From Mesostigma viride (Eukaryota; Streptophyta; Mesostigmatophyceae; Mesostigmatales; Mesostigmataceae): a DNA stretch of 64,000 nucleotides. Position 1 is the first letter of the stretch, and each line of letters opens with the position of its first letter. Below are positions 49,852 to 64,000 of the stretch, in pieces. The notes beneath the pieces are model-generated. The model made no database searches and had not been told where the DNA came from. It saw only the letters and a list, made by a program, of their open reading frames with translations. Where the stretch lies: contig RPFO01002092.1 of the NCBI GenBank assembly GCA_009746045.1, positions 1 to 64,000 of the forward strand, written 5' to 3'. Made by a program: the position numbers and the translations under genes.

Positions 49852-50893
49852 CATGTACGTAGACAAGCCATGATGACCCCATGGGAGCCTAAATCCTCAT
49901 CATTAAATACATAAATGCCACCCATGTACGTAGACGGGCCATGATGACACCAATGGAGCCTGAATCCTCATCATTAATTACATAAATGCCAACCATGTAC
50001 ATAGACAAGCCATGATGACACCATGGGAGCCTGAATCCTCATCATTAAATACATAAATGCCAACCATGTACGTAGGCCAGCCATGATGACACTATGGGAG
50101 CCTGAATCCTCATCATTAATTTCATACATGCCAACAACACGTAGACGGGCCATAATGACACCACGGGAGCCTGAATCCTCATCATTTATTTTATGAGACA
50201 TCCATGTACGTAGGCCAGCCATGATGACACCATGGGAGCCTGAATCCTCCACATTTTTTTTCTGAGACATCCATGTACGTAGGCCAGCCATGATGACACC
50301 ATGGGAGCCTGAATCCTCATCATTAAATACATACATGCCATCCATGTACGTAGACAGGCCATGATGACACCATGGGAGCCTGAATCCTCATCATTAATTA
50401 CATAAATGCCAACCATGTACGTAGACGGGCCATGATGACACCATGGGAGCCTGAATCCTCATCATTTTTTTTATGAGACATCCATGTACGTAGGCCAGCC
50501 ATGATGACACCATGGGAGCCTGAATCCTCGTCATTTTTTTTTCTTTGACATCCATATACGTAGACGGGCCATGATGACACCATGGGAGCCTGAATCCTCA
50601 TCATTAATTACATACATGCCATCCATGTACGTAGACGGGCCATGATGACACCATGGGAGCCTGAATCCTCATCATTTACTATTCCTTGACATCCATGTAC
50701 GTAGGCCAGCCATGGAGACATTATGGGAGCCTGAATCCTCCTCGTTAATTACATAAATGCCAACCATGTACGTAGACAAGCCATGATGACACCATGGGAG
50801 CCTGAATCCTCATCATTTACTATTCCTTGACATCCATGTACGTAGACGGGCCATGATGACACCATGGGAGCCTGAATCCTCATCATTAATTAC
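49852..50893 (-). repeat. Edge block of the 71-bp satellite, inverted
   Basis: About 15 monomers in the opposite orientation to the rest of the array (GCCATGATGACACCATGGGA on plus). The edge monomers are the most diverged, for example CCTAAATCC and GACACCAATGG. The strand switch lies at about 50890-50910. Confidence 0.95.
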
Positions 50894-53800
50894 ATGGATG
50901 GCATTTATGTATTTAATGATGAGGATTCAGGCTCCCATGGTGTCTCCATGGCTGGCCTACGTACATGGATGTCAAGGAATAGTAAATGATGAGGATTCAG
51001 GCTCCCATGGTGTCATCATGGCCTGTCTACGTACATGGATGGCATGTATGTAATTAATGATGAGGATTCAGGCTCCCATGGTGTCATCATGGCTTGTCTA
51101 CGTACATGGTTGGCATTTATGTAATTAATGAGGAGGATTCAGGCTCCCATGGTGTCATCATGGCTTGTCTACGTACATGGTTGGCATTTATGTAATTAAT
51201 GATGAGGATTCAGGCTCCCATGGTGTCTCCATGGCTGGCCTACGTACATGGATGTCAAGGAATAGTAAATGAGGAGGATTCAGGCTCCCATGGTGTCATC
51301 ATGGCCCGTGTACGTACATGGATGGCATGTATGTAATTAATGAGGAGGATTCAGGCTCCCATGGTGTCATCATGGCTGGCCTACGTACATGGATGTCAAA
51401 GAAAAAGAAATGATGAGGATTCAGGCTCCCATGGTGTCATCATGGCTGGCCTACGTACATGGATGTCTCATAAAATAAATGATGAGGATTCAGGCTCCCA
51501 TGGTGTCATCATGGCTTGTCTACCTACATTGTTGGCATGTATGTAATTAATGATGAGGATTCAGGCTCCCATGGTGTCTCCATGGCTGGCCTACGTACAT
51601 GAATGGCATTTATGTAATTAATGATGAGGATTCAGGCTCCCATGGGGTCATCATGGCTTGTCTACGTACATGGTTGGCATTTATGTAATTAACGAGGAGG
51701 ATTCAGGCTCCCATGGTGTCTCCATGGCTGGCCTACGTACATGGATGTCAAGGAATAGTAAATGATGAGGATTCAGGCTCCCATGGTGTCATCATGGCCC
51801 GTGTACGTACATGGATGGCATGTATGTAATTAATGATGAGGATTCAGGCTCCCATGGTGTCATCATGGCCCGTCTACGTACATGGATGTCAAAGAAAAAA
51901 AAATGATGAGGATTCAGGCTCCCATGGTGTCATCATGGCTGGCCTACGTACATGGATGTTTCATAAAAAAAATGATGAGGATTCAGGCTCCCATGGTGTC
52001 ATCATGGCCCGTCTACGTACATGGTTGGCATTTATGTAATTAATGAAGAGGATTCAGGCTCCCATGGTGTCATCATGGCCCGTCTACGTACATGGATGTC
52101 AAGGAATAGTAAATGATGAGGATTCAGGCTCCCATGGGGTCATCATGGCTTGTCTACGTACATGGTTGGCATTTATGTAATTAACGAGGAGGATTCAGGC
52201 TCCATTGGTGTCATCATGGCTGGCCTACGTACATGGATGTCAAGGAATAGTAAATGATGAGGATTCAGGCTCCCATGGTGTCATCATGGCTTGTCTACGT
52301 ACATGGTTGGCATTTATGTAATTAATGAGGAGGATTCAGGCTCCCATGGTGTCTCCATGGCTGGCCTACGTACATGGATGGCATTTATGTATTTAATGAT
52401 GAGGATTCAGGCTCCCATGGTGTCATCATGGCTTGTCTACCTACATGGTTGGCATTTATGTAACCTGAATCCTCTCATTAAGAAAATGAAGAGGATTCAG
52501 GCTCCATTGGTGTCATCATGGCTGGCCTACGTACATGGATGTCAAGGAATAGTAAATGATGAGGATTCAGGCTCCCATGGTGTCATCATGGCCCGTCTAC
52601 GTACATGGATGTCAAGGAATAGTAAATGATGAGGATTCAGGCTCCCATGGGGTCATCATGGCTTGTCTACGTACATGGTTGGCATTTATGTAATTAACGA
52701 GGAGGATTCAGGCTCCATTGGTGTCATCATGGCTGGCCTACGTACATGGATGTCAAGGAATAGTAAATGATGAGGATTCAGGCTCCCATGGTGTCATCAT
52801 GGCTTGTCTACGTACATGGTTGGCATTTATGTAATTAATGAGGAGGATTCAGGCTCCCATGGTGTCATCATGGCCCGTCTACGTACATGGATGGCATTTA
52901 TGTAATTAATGATGAGGATTCAGGCTCCCATGGGGTCATCATGGCTTGTCTACGTACATGGTTGGCATTTATGTAATTAATGAGGAGGATTCAGGCTCCC
53001 ATGGTGTCTCCATGGCTGGCCTACGTACATGGATGTCAAGGAATAGTAAATGATGAGGATTCAGGCTCCCATGGTGTCATCATGGCCTGTCTACGTACAT
53101 GGATGGCATGTATGTAATTAATGATGAGGATTCAGGCTCCCATGGTGTCATCATGGCTTGTCTACGTACATGGATGGCATGTATGTAATTAATGATGAGG
53201 ATTCAGGCTCCATTGGTGTCATCATGGCTGGCCTACGTATGTACATGGATGTCAAAGAAAAAAAAAATGATGAGGATTCAGGCTCCCATGGTGTCATCAT
53301 TGCCCGTGTATGTACATGGTTGGCATTTATGTAATTAATGATGAGGATTCAGGCTCCATTGGTGTCATCATTGCCCGTGTATGTACATGGTTGGCATTTA
53401 TGTATGTAATTAATGATGAGGATTCAGGCTCCATTGGTGTCATCATGGCTGGCCTACGTATGTACATGGATGTCAAAGAAAAAAAAATGATGAGGATTCA
53501 GGCTCCCATGGTGTCATCATGGCCCGTCTACGTACATGGATGTCAAGGAATAGTAAATGATGAGGATTCAGGCTCCCATGGTGTCAGATGTCATGGCCTG
53601 TCTACGTACATGGATGGCATGTATGTAATTAATGATGAGAATTCAGGCTCCATTGGTGTCATCATGGCTGGCCTACGTATGTACATGGATGTCAAAGAAA
53701 AAAAAATGATGAGGATTCAGGCTCCCATGGTGTCATCATGGCCCGTCTACGTACATGGATGTCAAGGAATAGTAAATGATGAGGATTCAGGCTCCCATGG

Positions 53801-56800
53801 TGTCATCATGGCCTGTCTACGTACATGGATGGCATGTATGTATTTAATGATGAGGATTCAGGCTCCCATGGTGTCATCATGGCTGGCCTACGTACATGGA
53901 TGTCTCAGAAAAAAAATGATGAGGATTCAGGCTCCCATGGTGTCATCATGGCTGGCCTACGTACATGGATGTCAAAGAAAAAAAAATGATGAGGATTCAG
54001 GCTCCCGTGGTGTCATTATGGCCCGTCTACGTGTTGTTGGCATGTATGAAATTAATGATGAGGATTCAGGCTCCCATAGTGTCATCATGGCTGGCCTACG
54101 TACATGGTTGGCATTTATGTAATTAATGATGAGGATTCAGGCTCCCATGGTGTCATCATTGCCCGTGTATGTACATGGTTGGCATTTATGTAATTAATGA
54201 TGAGGATTCAGGCTCCATTGGTGTCATCATGGCCCGTCTACGTACATGGACCGTGGCATTTATGTATTTAATGATGAGGATTCAGGCTCCCATGGGGTCA
54301 TTGATGATCATGGCATTTATGTATGTAATTAATGATGAGGATTCAGGCTCCATTGGTGTCATCATGGCTGGCCTACGTACATGGATGTCAAGGAATAGTA
54401 AATGATGAGGATTCAGGCTCCCATGGTGTCATCATGGCCCGTCTACGTACATGGATGTCAAGGAATAGTAAATGATGAGGATTCAGGCTCCCATGGGGTC
54501 ATCATGGCTTGTCTACGTACATGGTTGGCATTTATGTAATTAACGAGGAGGATTCAGGCTCCATTGGTGTCATCATGGCTGGCCTACGTACATGGATGTC
54601 AAGGAATAGTAAATGATGAGGATTCAGGCTCCCATGGTGTCATCATGGCTTGTCTACGTACATGGTTGGCATTTATGTAATTAATGAGGAGGATTCAGGC
54701 TCCCATGGTGTCATCATGGCCCGTCTACGTACATGGATGGCATTTATGTAATTAATGATGAGGATTCAGGCTCCCATGGGGTCATCATGGCTTGTCTACG
54801 TACATGGTTGGCATTTATGTAATTAATGAGGAGGATTCAGGCTCCCATGGTGTCTCCATGGCTGGCCTACGTACATGGATGTCAAGGAATAGTAAATGAT
54901 GAGGATTCAGGCTCCCATGGTGTCATCATGGCCTGTCTACGTACATGGATGGCATGTATGTAATTAATGATGAGGATTCAGGCTCCCATGGTGTCATCAT
55001 GGCTTGTCTACGTACATGGATGGCATGTATGTAATTAATGATGAGGATTCAGGCTCCATTGGTGTCATCATGGCTGGCCTACGTATGTACATGGATGTCA
55101 AAGAAAAAAAAAATGATGAGGATTCAGGCTCCCATGGTGTCATCATTGCCCGTGTATGTACATGGTTGGCATTTATGTAATTAATGATGAGGATTCAGGC
55201 TCCATTGGTGTCATCATTGCCCGTGTATGTACATGGTTGGCATTTATGTATGTAATTAATGATGAGGATTCAGGCTCCATTGGTGTCATCATGGCTGGCC
55301 TACGTATGTACATGGATGTCAAAGAAAAAAAAATGATGAGGATTCAGGCTCCCATGGTGTCATCATGGCCCGTCTACGTACATGGATGTCAAGGAATAGT
55401 AAATGATGAGGATTCAGGCTCCCATGGTGTCAGATGTCATGGCCTGTCTACGTACATGGATGGCATGTATGTAATTAATGATGAGAATTCAGGCTCCATT
55501 GGTGTCATCATGGCTGGCCTACGTATGTACATGGATGTCAAAGAAAAAAAAATGATGAGGATTCAGGCTCCCATGGTGTCATCATGGCCCGTCTACGTAC
55601 ATGGATGTCAAGGAATAGTAAATGATGAGGATTCAGGCTCCCATGGTGTCATCATGGCCTGTCTACGTACATGGATGGCATGTATGTATTTAATGATGAG
55701 GATTCAGGCTCCCATGGTGTCATCATGGCTGGCCTACGTACATGGATGTCTCAGAAAAAAAATGATGAGGATTCAGGCTCCCATGGTGTCATCATGGCTG
55801 GCCTACGTACATGGATGTCAAAGAAAAAAAAATGATGAGGATTCAGGCTCCCGTGGTGTCATTATGGCCCGTCTACGTGTTGTTGGCATGTATGAAATTA
55901 ATGATGAGGATTCAGGCTCCCATAGTGTCATCATGGCTGGCCTACGTACATGGTTGGCATTTATGTAATTAATGATGAGGATTCAGGCTCCCATGGTGTC
56001 ATCATTGCCCGTGTATGTACATGGTTGGCATTTATGTAATTAATGATGAGGATTCAGGCTCCATTGGTGTCATCATGGCCCGTCTACGTACATGGACCGT
56101 GGCATTTATGTATTTAATGATGAGGATTCAGGCTCCCATGGGGTCATTGATGATCATGGCATTTATGTATGTAATTAATGATGAGGATTCAGGCTCCATT
56201 GGTGTCATCATGGCTGGCCTACGTATGTACATGGATGTCAAAGAAAAAAATGATGAGGATTCAGGCTCCCATGGTGTCATCATGGCCCGTCTACGTACAT
56301 GGATGTCAAGGAATAGTAAATGATGAGGATTCAGGCTCCCATGGTGTCATCATGGCCTGTCTACGTACATGGATGGCATGTATGTATTAATGATGAGGAT
56401 TCAGGCTCCCATGGTGTCATCATGGCTGGCCTACGTACATGGATGTCAGAAAAAAAATGATGAGGATTCAGGCTCCCATGGTGTCATCATGGCTGGCCTA
56501 CGTACATGGATGTCAAGAAAAAATGATGAGGATTCAGGCTCCCATGGTGTCATCATGGCCCGTCTACGTTTGTTGGCATGTATGTAATTAATGATGAGGA
56601 TTCAGGCTCCCATGGTGTCATCATGGCGTCTACGTACATGGATGGCATTTATGTAATTAATGATGAGGATTCAGGCTCCCATGGTGTCATCATGGCTTGT
56701 CTACGTACATGGTTGGCATTTATGTAATTAATGATGAGGATTCAGGCTCCCATGGTGTCATCATGGCTGGCTACGTACATGGATGTCAAGGAATAGTAAA

Positions 56801-59800
56801 TGATGAGGATTCAGGCTCCCATGGTGTCATCATGGCCCGTCTACGTACATGGATGGCATTTATGTAATTAATGATGAGGATTCAGGCTCCCATGGGTCAT
56901 CATGGCTTGTCTACGTACATGGTTGGCATTTATGTAATTAATGAGGAGGATTCAGGCTCCCATGGTGTCTCCATGGCTGGCCTACGTACATGGATGTCAA
57001 GGAATAGTAAATGATGAGGATTCAGGCTCCCATGGTGTCATCATGGCTGTCTACGTACATGGATGGCATGTATGTAATTAATGATGAGGATTCAGGCTCC
57101 CATGGTGTCATCATGGCTGTCTACGTACATGGTTGGCATTTATGTAATTAATGATGAGGATTCAGGCTCCCATGGTGTCATCATGGCTTGTCTACGTACA
57201 TGGTTGGCATTTATGTAATTAATGATGAGGATTCAGGCTCCCATGGTGTCATCATGGCTGGCCTACGTACATGGATGTCAAGGAATAGTAAATGAGGAGG
57301 ATTCAGGCTCCCATGGTGTCATCATGGCCCGTGTACGTACATGGATGGCATGTATGTAATTAATGAGGAGGATTCAGGCTCCCATGGTGTCATCATGGCT
57401 GGCCTACGTACATGGATGTCAAAGAAAAGAAATGATGAGGATTCAGGCTCCCATGGTGTCATCATGGCTGGCCTACGTACATGGATGTCAAAAATAAATG
57501 ATGAGGATTCAGGCTCCCATGGTGTCATCATGGCTGTCTACGTACATGTTGGCATGTATGTAATTAATGATGAGGATTCAGGCTCCCATGGTGTCATCAT
57601 GGCTGGCCTACGTACATGATGGCATTTATGTAATTAATGATGAGGATTCAGGCTCCCATGGTGTCATCATGGCCCGTCTACGTACATGGATGGCATTTAT
57701 GTAATTAATGATGAGGATTCAGGCTCCCATGGTGTCATCATGGCTTGTCTACGTACATGGTTGGCATTTATGTAATTAATGAGGAGGATTCAGGCTCCCA
57801 TGGTGTCATCATGGCCCGTCTACGTACATGGATGGCATTTATGTAATTAATGATGAGGATTCAGGCTCCCATGGGGTCATCATGGCTTGTCTACGTACAT
57901 GGTTGGCATTTATGTAATTAATGAGGAGGATTCAGGCTCCCATGGTGTCTCCATGGCTGGCCTACGTACATGGATGTCAAGGAATAGTAAATGATGAGGA
58001 TTCAGGCTCCCATGGTGTCATCATGGCTTGTCTACGTACATGGTTGGCATTTATGTAATGAATATTAAGAAAATGAGAGGATTCAGGCTCCATGGTGTCA
58101 TCATGGCTGGCCTACGTACATGGATGTCAAGGAATAGTAAATGATGAGGATTCAGGCTCCCATGGTGTCATCATGGCCCGTCTACGTACATGGATGTCAA
58201 GGAATAGTAAATGATGAGGATTCAGGCTCCCATGGTGTCATCATGGCTGTCTACGTACATGGTTGGCATTTATGTAATTAATGAGGAGGATTCAGGCTCC
58301 CATGGTGTCATCATGGCTGGCCTACGTACATGGATGTCAAGGAATAGTAAATGATGAGGATTCAGGCTCCCATGGTGTCATCATGGCTGTCTACGTACAT
58401 GGTTGGCATTTATGTAATTAATGAGGAGGATTCAGGCTCCCATGGTGTCATCATGGCTGGCCTACGTACATGGATGTCAAAATAGTAAATGATGAGGATT
58501 CAGGCTCCCATGGTGTCATCATGGCTGTCTACGTACATGGATGGCATGTATGTAATTAATGATGAGGATTCAGGCTCCCATGGTGTCATCATGGCTGTCT
58601 ACGTACATGGTTGGCATTTATGTAATTAATGATGAGGATTCAGGCTCCCATGGTGTCATCATGGCTTGTCTACGTACATGGTTGGCATTTATGTAATTAA
58701 TGATGAGGATTCAGGCTCCCATGGTGTCTCATGGCTGGCCTACGTACATGGATGTCAAGGAATAGTAAATGATAGGATTCAGGCTCCCATGGTGTCATCA
58801 TGGCCCGTCTACGTACATGGATGGCATTTATGTAATTAATGATGAGGATTCAGGCTCCCATGGGGTCATCATGGCTTGTCTACGTACATGGTTGGCATTT
58901 ATGTAATTAATGAGGAGGATTCAGGCTCCCATGGTGTCTCCATGGCTGGCCTACGTACATGGATGTCAAGGAATAGTAAATGATGAGGATTCAGGCTCCC
59001 ATGGTGTCATCATGGCCTGTCTACGTACATGGATGGCATGTATGTAATTAATGATGAGGATTCAGGCTCCCATGGTGTCATCATGGCTTGTCTACGTACA
59101 TGGTTGGCATTTATGTAATTAATGAGGAGGATTCAGGCTCCCATGGTGTCATCATGGCTTGTCTACGTACATGGTTGGCATTTATGTAATTAATGATGAG
59201 GATTCAGGCTCCCATGGTGTCTCATGGCTGGCCTACGTACATGGATGTCAAGGAATAGTAAATGATGAGGATTCAGGCTCCCATGGTGTCATCATGGCCC
59301 GTGTACGTACATGGATGGCATGTATGTAATTAATGATGAGGATTCAGGCTCCCATGGTGTCATCATGGCTGGCCTACGTACATGGATGTCAAAGAAAAAA
59401 AATGATGAGGATTCAGGCTCCCATGGTGTCATCATGGCTGGCCTACGTACATGGATGTCTCATAAAATAAATGATGAGGATTCAGGCTCCCATGGTGTCA
59501 TCATGGCTTGTCTACCTACATTGTTGGCATGTATGTAATTAATGATGAGGATTCAGGCTCCCATGGTGTCTCATGGCTGGCCTACGTACATGATGGCATT
59601 TATGTAATTAATGATGAGGATTCAGGCTCCCATGGTGTCATCATGGCCCGTCTACGTACATGGATGGCATTTATGTAATTAATGATGAGGATTCAGGCTC
59701 CCATGGTGTCATCATGGCTTGTCTACGTACATGGTTGGCATTTATGTAATTAATGAGGAGGATTCAGGCTCCCATGGTGTCATCATGGCCCGTCTACTTA

Positions 59801-62800
59801 CATGGATGGCATTTATGTAATTAATGATGAGGATTCAGGCTCCCATGGGTCATCATGGCTTGTCTACGTACATGGTTGGCATTTATGTAATTAATGAGGA
59901 GGATTCAGGCTCCCATGGTGTCTCCATGGCTGGCCTACGTACATGGATGTCAAGGAATAGTAAATGATGAGGATTCAGGCTCCCATGGTGTCATCATGGC
60001 CCGTCTACGTACATGGATGGCATTTATGTAATTAATGATGAGGATTCAGGCTCCCATGGGTCATCATGGCTTGTCTACGTACATGGTTGGCATTTATGTA
60101 ATTAATGAGGAGGATTCAGGCTCCCATGGTGTCTCCATGGCTGGCCTACGTACATGGATGTCAAGGAATAGTAAATGATGAGGATTCAGGCTCCCATGGT
60201 GTCATCATGGCCTGTCTACGTACATGGATGGCATGTATGTAATTAATGATGAGGATTCAGGCTCCCATGGGTCATCATGGCTGTCTACGTACATGGATGG
60301 CATGTATGTAATTAATGATGAGGATTCAGGCTCCATTGGTGTCATCATGGCTGGCCTACGTATGTACATGGATGTCAAAGAAAAAAAAAATGATGAGGAT
60401 TCAGGCTCCCATGGTGTCATCATTGCCCGTGTATGTACATGGTTGCATTTATGTAATTAATGATGAGGATTCAGGCTCCATTGGTGTCATCATTGCCCGT
60501 GTATGTACATGGTTGGCATTTATGTATGTAATTAATGATGAGGATTCAGGCTCCATTGGTGTCATCATGGCTGGCCTACGTATGTACATGGATGTCAAAG
60601 AAAAAAAATGATGAGGATTCAGGCTCCCATGGTGTCATCATGGCCCGTCTACGTACATGGATGTCAAGGAATAGTAAATGATGAGGATTCAGGCTCCCAT
60701 GGTGTCAGATGTCATGGCCTGTCTACGTACATGGATGGCATGTATGTAATTAATGATGAGAATTCAGGCTCCATTGGTGTCATCATGGCTGGCCTACGTA
60801 TGTACATGGATGTCAAAGAAAAAAATGATGAGGATTCAGGCTCCCATGGTGTCATCATGGCCCGTCTACGTACATGGATGGCATTATTAAAATGATGAGG
60901 ATTCAGGCTCCCATGGTGTCATCATGGCCGTCTACGTACATGGATGGCATGTATGTAATTAATGATGAGGATTCAGGCTCCCATGGTGTCATCATGGCTG
61001 GCCTACGTACATGGATGTCAGAAAAAAAATGATGAGGATTCAGGCTCCCATGGTGTCATCATGGCTGGCCTACGTACATGGATGTCATTAAAAAAAAATG
61101 ATGAGGATTCAGGCTCCCGTGGTGTCATTATGGCCCGTCTACGTGTTGTTGGCATGTATGAAATTAATGATGAGGATTCAGGCTCCCATGGTGTCATCAT
61201 GGCTGGCCTACGTACATGGTTGGCATTTATGTAATTAATGATGAGGATTCAGGCTCCCATGGTGTCATCATGGCCCGTGTACGTACATGGTTGGCATTTA
61301 TGTAATTAATGATGAGGATTCAGGCTCCATGGTGTCATCATGGCCCGTCTACGTACATGGTTGGCATTTATGTATTTAATGATGAGGATTCAGGCTCCCA
61401 TGGGTCATCATGGCTGGCCACGTACATGGATGTAAGAATATAAATGATGAGGATTCAGGCTCCCATGGTGTCATCATGGCTGTCTACGTACATGGATGGC
61501 ATGTATAAAATGATGAGGATTCAGGCTCCCATGGTGTCATCATGGCCCGTCTACGTACATGGATGCATGTATGTAATTAATGAGGAGGATTCAGGCTCCC
61601 ATGGTGTCATCATGGCTGCCTACGTAGTACATGGATGTCAAGAAAAATGATGAGGATTCAGGCTCCCATGGTGTCATCATTGGCCTGTACGTACATGGTT
61701 GGCATTTATGTAATTAATGATGAGGATTCAGGCTCCATTGGTGTCATCATTGGCCCGTATGTACATGGTGTCAATAATGTAATATGATGAGGATTCAGGC
61801 TCCCATGGTGTCATCATGGCTGGCTACGTAATGTACATGGCATGTCAAGTAATTAATGATGAGGATTCAGGCTCCCATGGTGTCATCATGGCCCGTCTAC
61901 GTACATGGATGGCAATGTAATAGTAATGATGAGGATTCAGGCTCCCATGGTGTCATCATGGCCTGTCTACGTACATGGATGGCATGTATGTAATTAATGA
62001 TGAGATTCAGGCTCCCATGGTGTCATCATGGCTGGCCTACGTATGTACATGGATGTCAAGAAAAAAATGATGAGGATTCAGGCTCCCATGGTGTCATCAT
62101 GGCCCGTCTACGTACACATGGATGTCAAGGAATAGTAAATGATGAGGATTCAGGCTCCCATGGTGTCATCATGGCTGTCTACGTACATGGATGGCATGTA
62201 TGTATTTAATGATGAGGATTCAGGCTCCCATGGTGTCATCATGGCTGGCCTACGTACATGGATGTCAGAAAAAAAATGATGAGGATTCAGGCTCCCATGG
62301 TGTCATCATGGCTGCCTACGTACATGGATGTCAAAGAAAAAAATGATGAGGATTCAGGCTCCCGTGGTGTCATTATGGCCCGTCTACGTGTTGTTGGCAT
62401 GTATGAATTAATGATGAGGATTCAGGCTCCCATGGTGTCATCATGGCTGGCCTACGTACATGGTTGGCATTTATGTAATTAATGATGAGGATTCAGGCTC
62501 CCATGGTGTCATCATTGGCCCGTGTATGTACATGGTTGGCATTTATGTAATTAATGATGAGGATTCAGGCTCCATTGGTGTCATCATGGCCCGTCTACGT
62601 ACATGGGGTCATTTATGTATTTAATGATGAGGATTCAGGCTCCCATGGGGTCATTGATGATCATGGCATTTATGTATGTAATTAATGATGAGGATTCAGG
62701 CTCCATTGGTGTCATCATGGCTGGCCTACGTATGTACATGGATGTCAAAGAAAAAAAATGATGAGGATTCAGGCTCCCATGGTGTCATCATGGCCCGTCT

Positions 62801-64000
62801 ACGTACATGGATGTCAAGGAATAGTAAATGAGGAGGATTCAGGCTCCCATGGTGTCATCATGGCCCGTGTACGTACATGGATGGCATGTATGTAATTAAT
62901 GAGGAGGATTCAGGCTCCCATGGTGTCATCATGGCTGGCCTACGTACATGGATGTCAAAGAAAAAGAAATGATGAGGATTCAGGCTCCCATGGTGTCATC
63001 ATGGCTGGCCTACGTACATGGATGTCTCATAAAATAAATGATGAGGATTCAGGCTCCCATGGTGTCATCATGGCTTGTCTACCTACATTGTTGGCATGTA
63101 TGTAATTAATGATGAGGATTCAGGCTCCCATGGTGTCTCCATGGCTGGCCTACGTACATGAATGGCATTTATGTAATTAATGATGAGGATTCAGGCTCCC
63201 ATGGTGTCATCATGGCCCGTCTACGTACATGGATGGCATTTATGTAATTAATGATGAGGATTCAGGCTCCCATGGTGTCATCATGGCTTGTCTACGTACA
63301 TGGTTGGCATTTATGTAATTAATGAGGAGGATTCAGGCTCCCATGGTGTCATCATGGCCCGTCTACTTACATGGATGGCATTTATGTAATTAATGATGAG
63401 GATTCAGGCTCCCATGGGGTCATCATGGCTTGTCTACGTACATGGTTGGCATTTATGTAATTAATGAGGAGGATTCAGGCTCCCATGGTGTCTCCATGGC
63501 TGGCCTACGTACATGGATGTCAAGGAATAGTAAATGATGAGGATTCAGGCTCCCATGGTGTCATCATGGCTTGTCTACCTACATGGTTGGCATTTATGTC
63601 ACCTGAATCCTCTCATTAAGAAAATGAAGAGGATTCAGGCTCCATTGGTGTCATCATGGCTGGCCTACGTACATGGATGTCAAGGAATAGTAAATGATGA
63701 GGATTCAGGCTCCCATGGTGTCATCATGGCCCGTCTACGTACATGGATGTCAAGGAATAGTAAATGATGAGGATTCAGGCTCCCATGGGGTCATCATGGC
63801 TTGTCTACGTACATGGTTGGCATTTATGTAATTAACGAGGAGGATTCAGGCTCCATGGTGTCATCATGGCTGCCTACGTACATGGATGTCAAGGAATAGT
63901 AAATGATGAGGATTCAGGCTCCCATGGTGTCATCATGGCTTGTCTACGTACATGGTTGGCATTTATGTAATTAATGAGGAGGATTCAGGCTCCATGGTGT
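50894..64000 (+). repeat. Satellite array of about 71-bp monomers, running past the window end
   Basis: The core GATGAGGATTCAGGCTCCCA, then TGGTGTCATCATGGC, then CTACGTACATGG is followed by one of several tails: TTGGCATTTATGTAATTAAT, ATGGCATGTATGTAATTAAT, ATGTCAAGGAATAGTAAAT, ATGTCAAAGAAAAAAA or ATGTCTCATAAAATAA. Monomers are about 65-75 bp. Many short open frames (NDEDSGSHGVIMA) come from the monomer and are not genes. Confidence 0.98.
52495..56186 (+). repeat. Higher-order tandem duplication of 1,846 bp within the satellite
   Basis: Two blocks, about 52495-54340 and 54341-56186, appear identical over long stretches at an offset of 1,846 bp (for example 53310 and 55156, 52681 and 54527). 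They include unusual monomers such as GTGTCAGATGTCATGG and GGGTCATTGATGATCATGG. A shorter, deletion-rich relative lies at about 60300-62750. Confidence 0.9.

Noticed and set aside
53310-56390. Open frames of up to 270 codons in the satellite
   Set aside because: They repeat the 71-bp monomer in rotating frames and vanish where monomer length changes.

Overview
The window is eukaryotic nuclear DNA, extremely rich in repeats. Multi-exon genes carry canonical GTAAG/CAG spliceosomal splice sites, a MYND zinc finger and WRKY19-like zinc knuckles are present, and satellites and minisatellites are abundant. A large-genome plant or streptophyte (charophyte-like) alga fits best, but this is inference and the species is not identifiable by reading.

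Layout. 1-7.4 kb: no supported genes; several short tandem repeats and a 537-bp inverted-repeat-bounded segment. 7.4-18.1 kb: six co-oriented minus-strand genes, read from 18.1 kb downward: a small acidic protein, a MYND-finger protein, a 66-aa protein, two proteins sharing a CX4CX10CX2H zinc knuckle, and an 8-exon gene of about 1,845 codons. Spacers are only 68-280 bp, every start codon lies within 5 nt of a splice-acceptor-like AG, and a short hairpin motif recurs at least 21 times in spacers and introns. Nearly all reading-frame breaks here are single missing bases, mostly in homopolymer runs. 18.2-18.65 kb: hairpin-motif repeats. 18.7-20.35 kb: GA-rich tract, then a (CGTAAG)n array.

20,346-44,624: a large DNA transposon with 29-bp terminal inverted repeats, inserted in the (CGTAAG)n array with TAA flanks. 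It is interrupted by a nearly identical second copy (22,756-35,746, 12,991 bp) that jumped into its zinc-finger gene and made a GGA target duplication. Each copy has two divergent genes: a zinc-finger/coiled-coil/polyglutamine protein (minus) and a DUF7869-like putative transposase with an internal GC-rich minisatellite (plus), separated by a 149-bp-period minisatellite. The inner copy is intact in both genes; the outer copy is broken by the insertion and has a frame break in the transposase minisatellite. The inner copy also carries a 1,760-bp insertion (33,442-35,201) with a 4-bp GTAG duplication, absent from the outer copy.

44.6-45.4 kb: the (CGTAAG)n and GA-rich tracts resume. 45.4-48.8 kb: a tandem duplication, a roughly 0.6-kb foldback element and one weak exon candidate. 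48.8-49.58 kb: a 30-bp GC-rich minisatellite. From 49.85 kb to the end: over 14 kb of a roughly 71-bp satellite, inverted for the first 1 kb and containing a 1,846-bp higher-order duplication.
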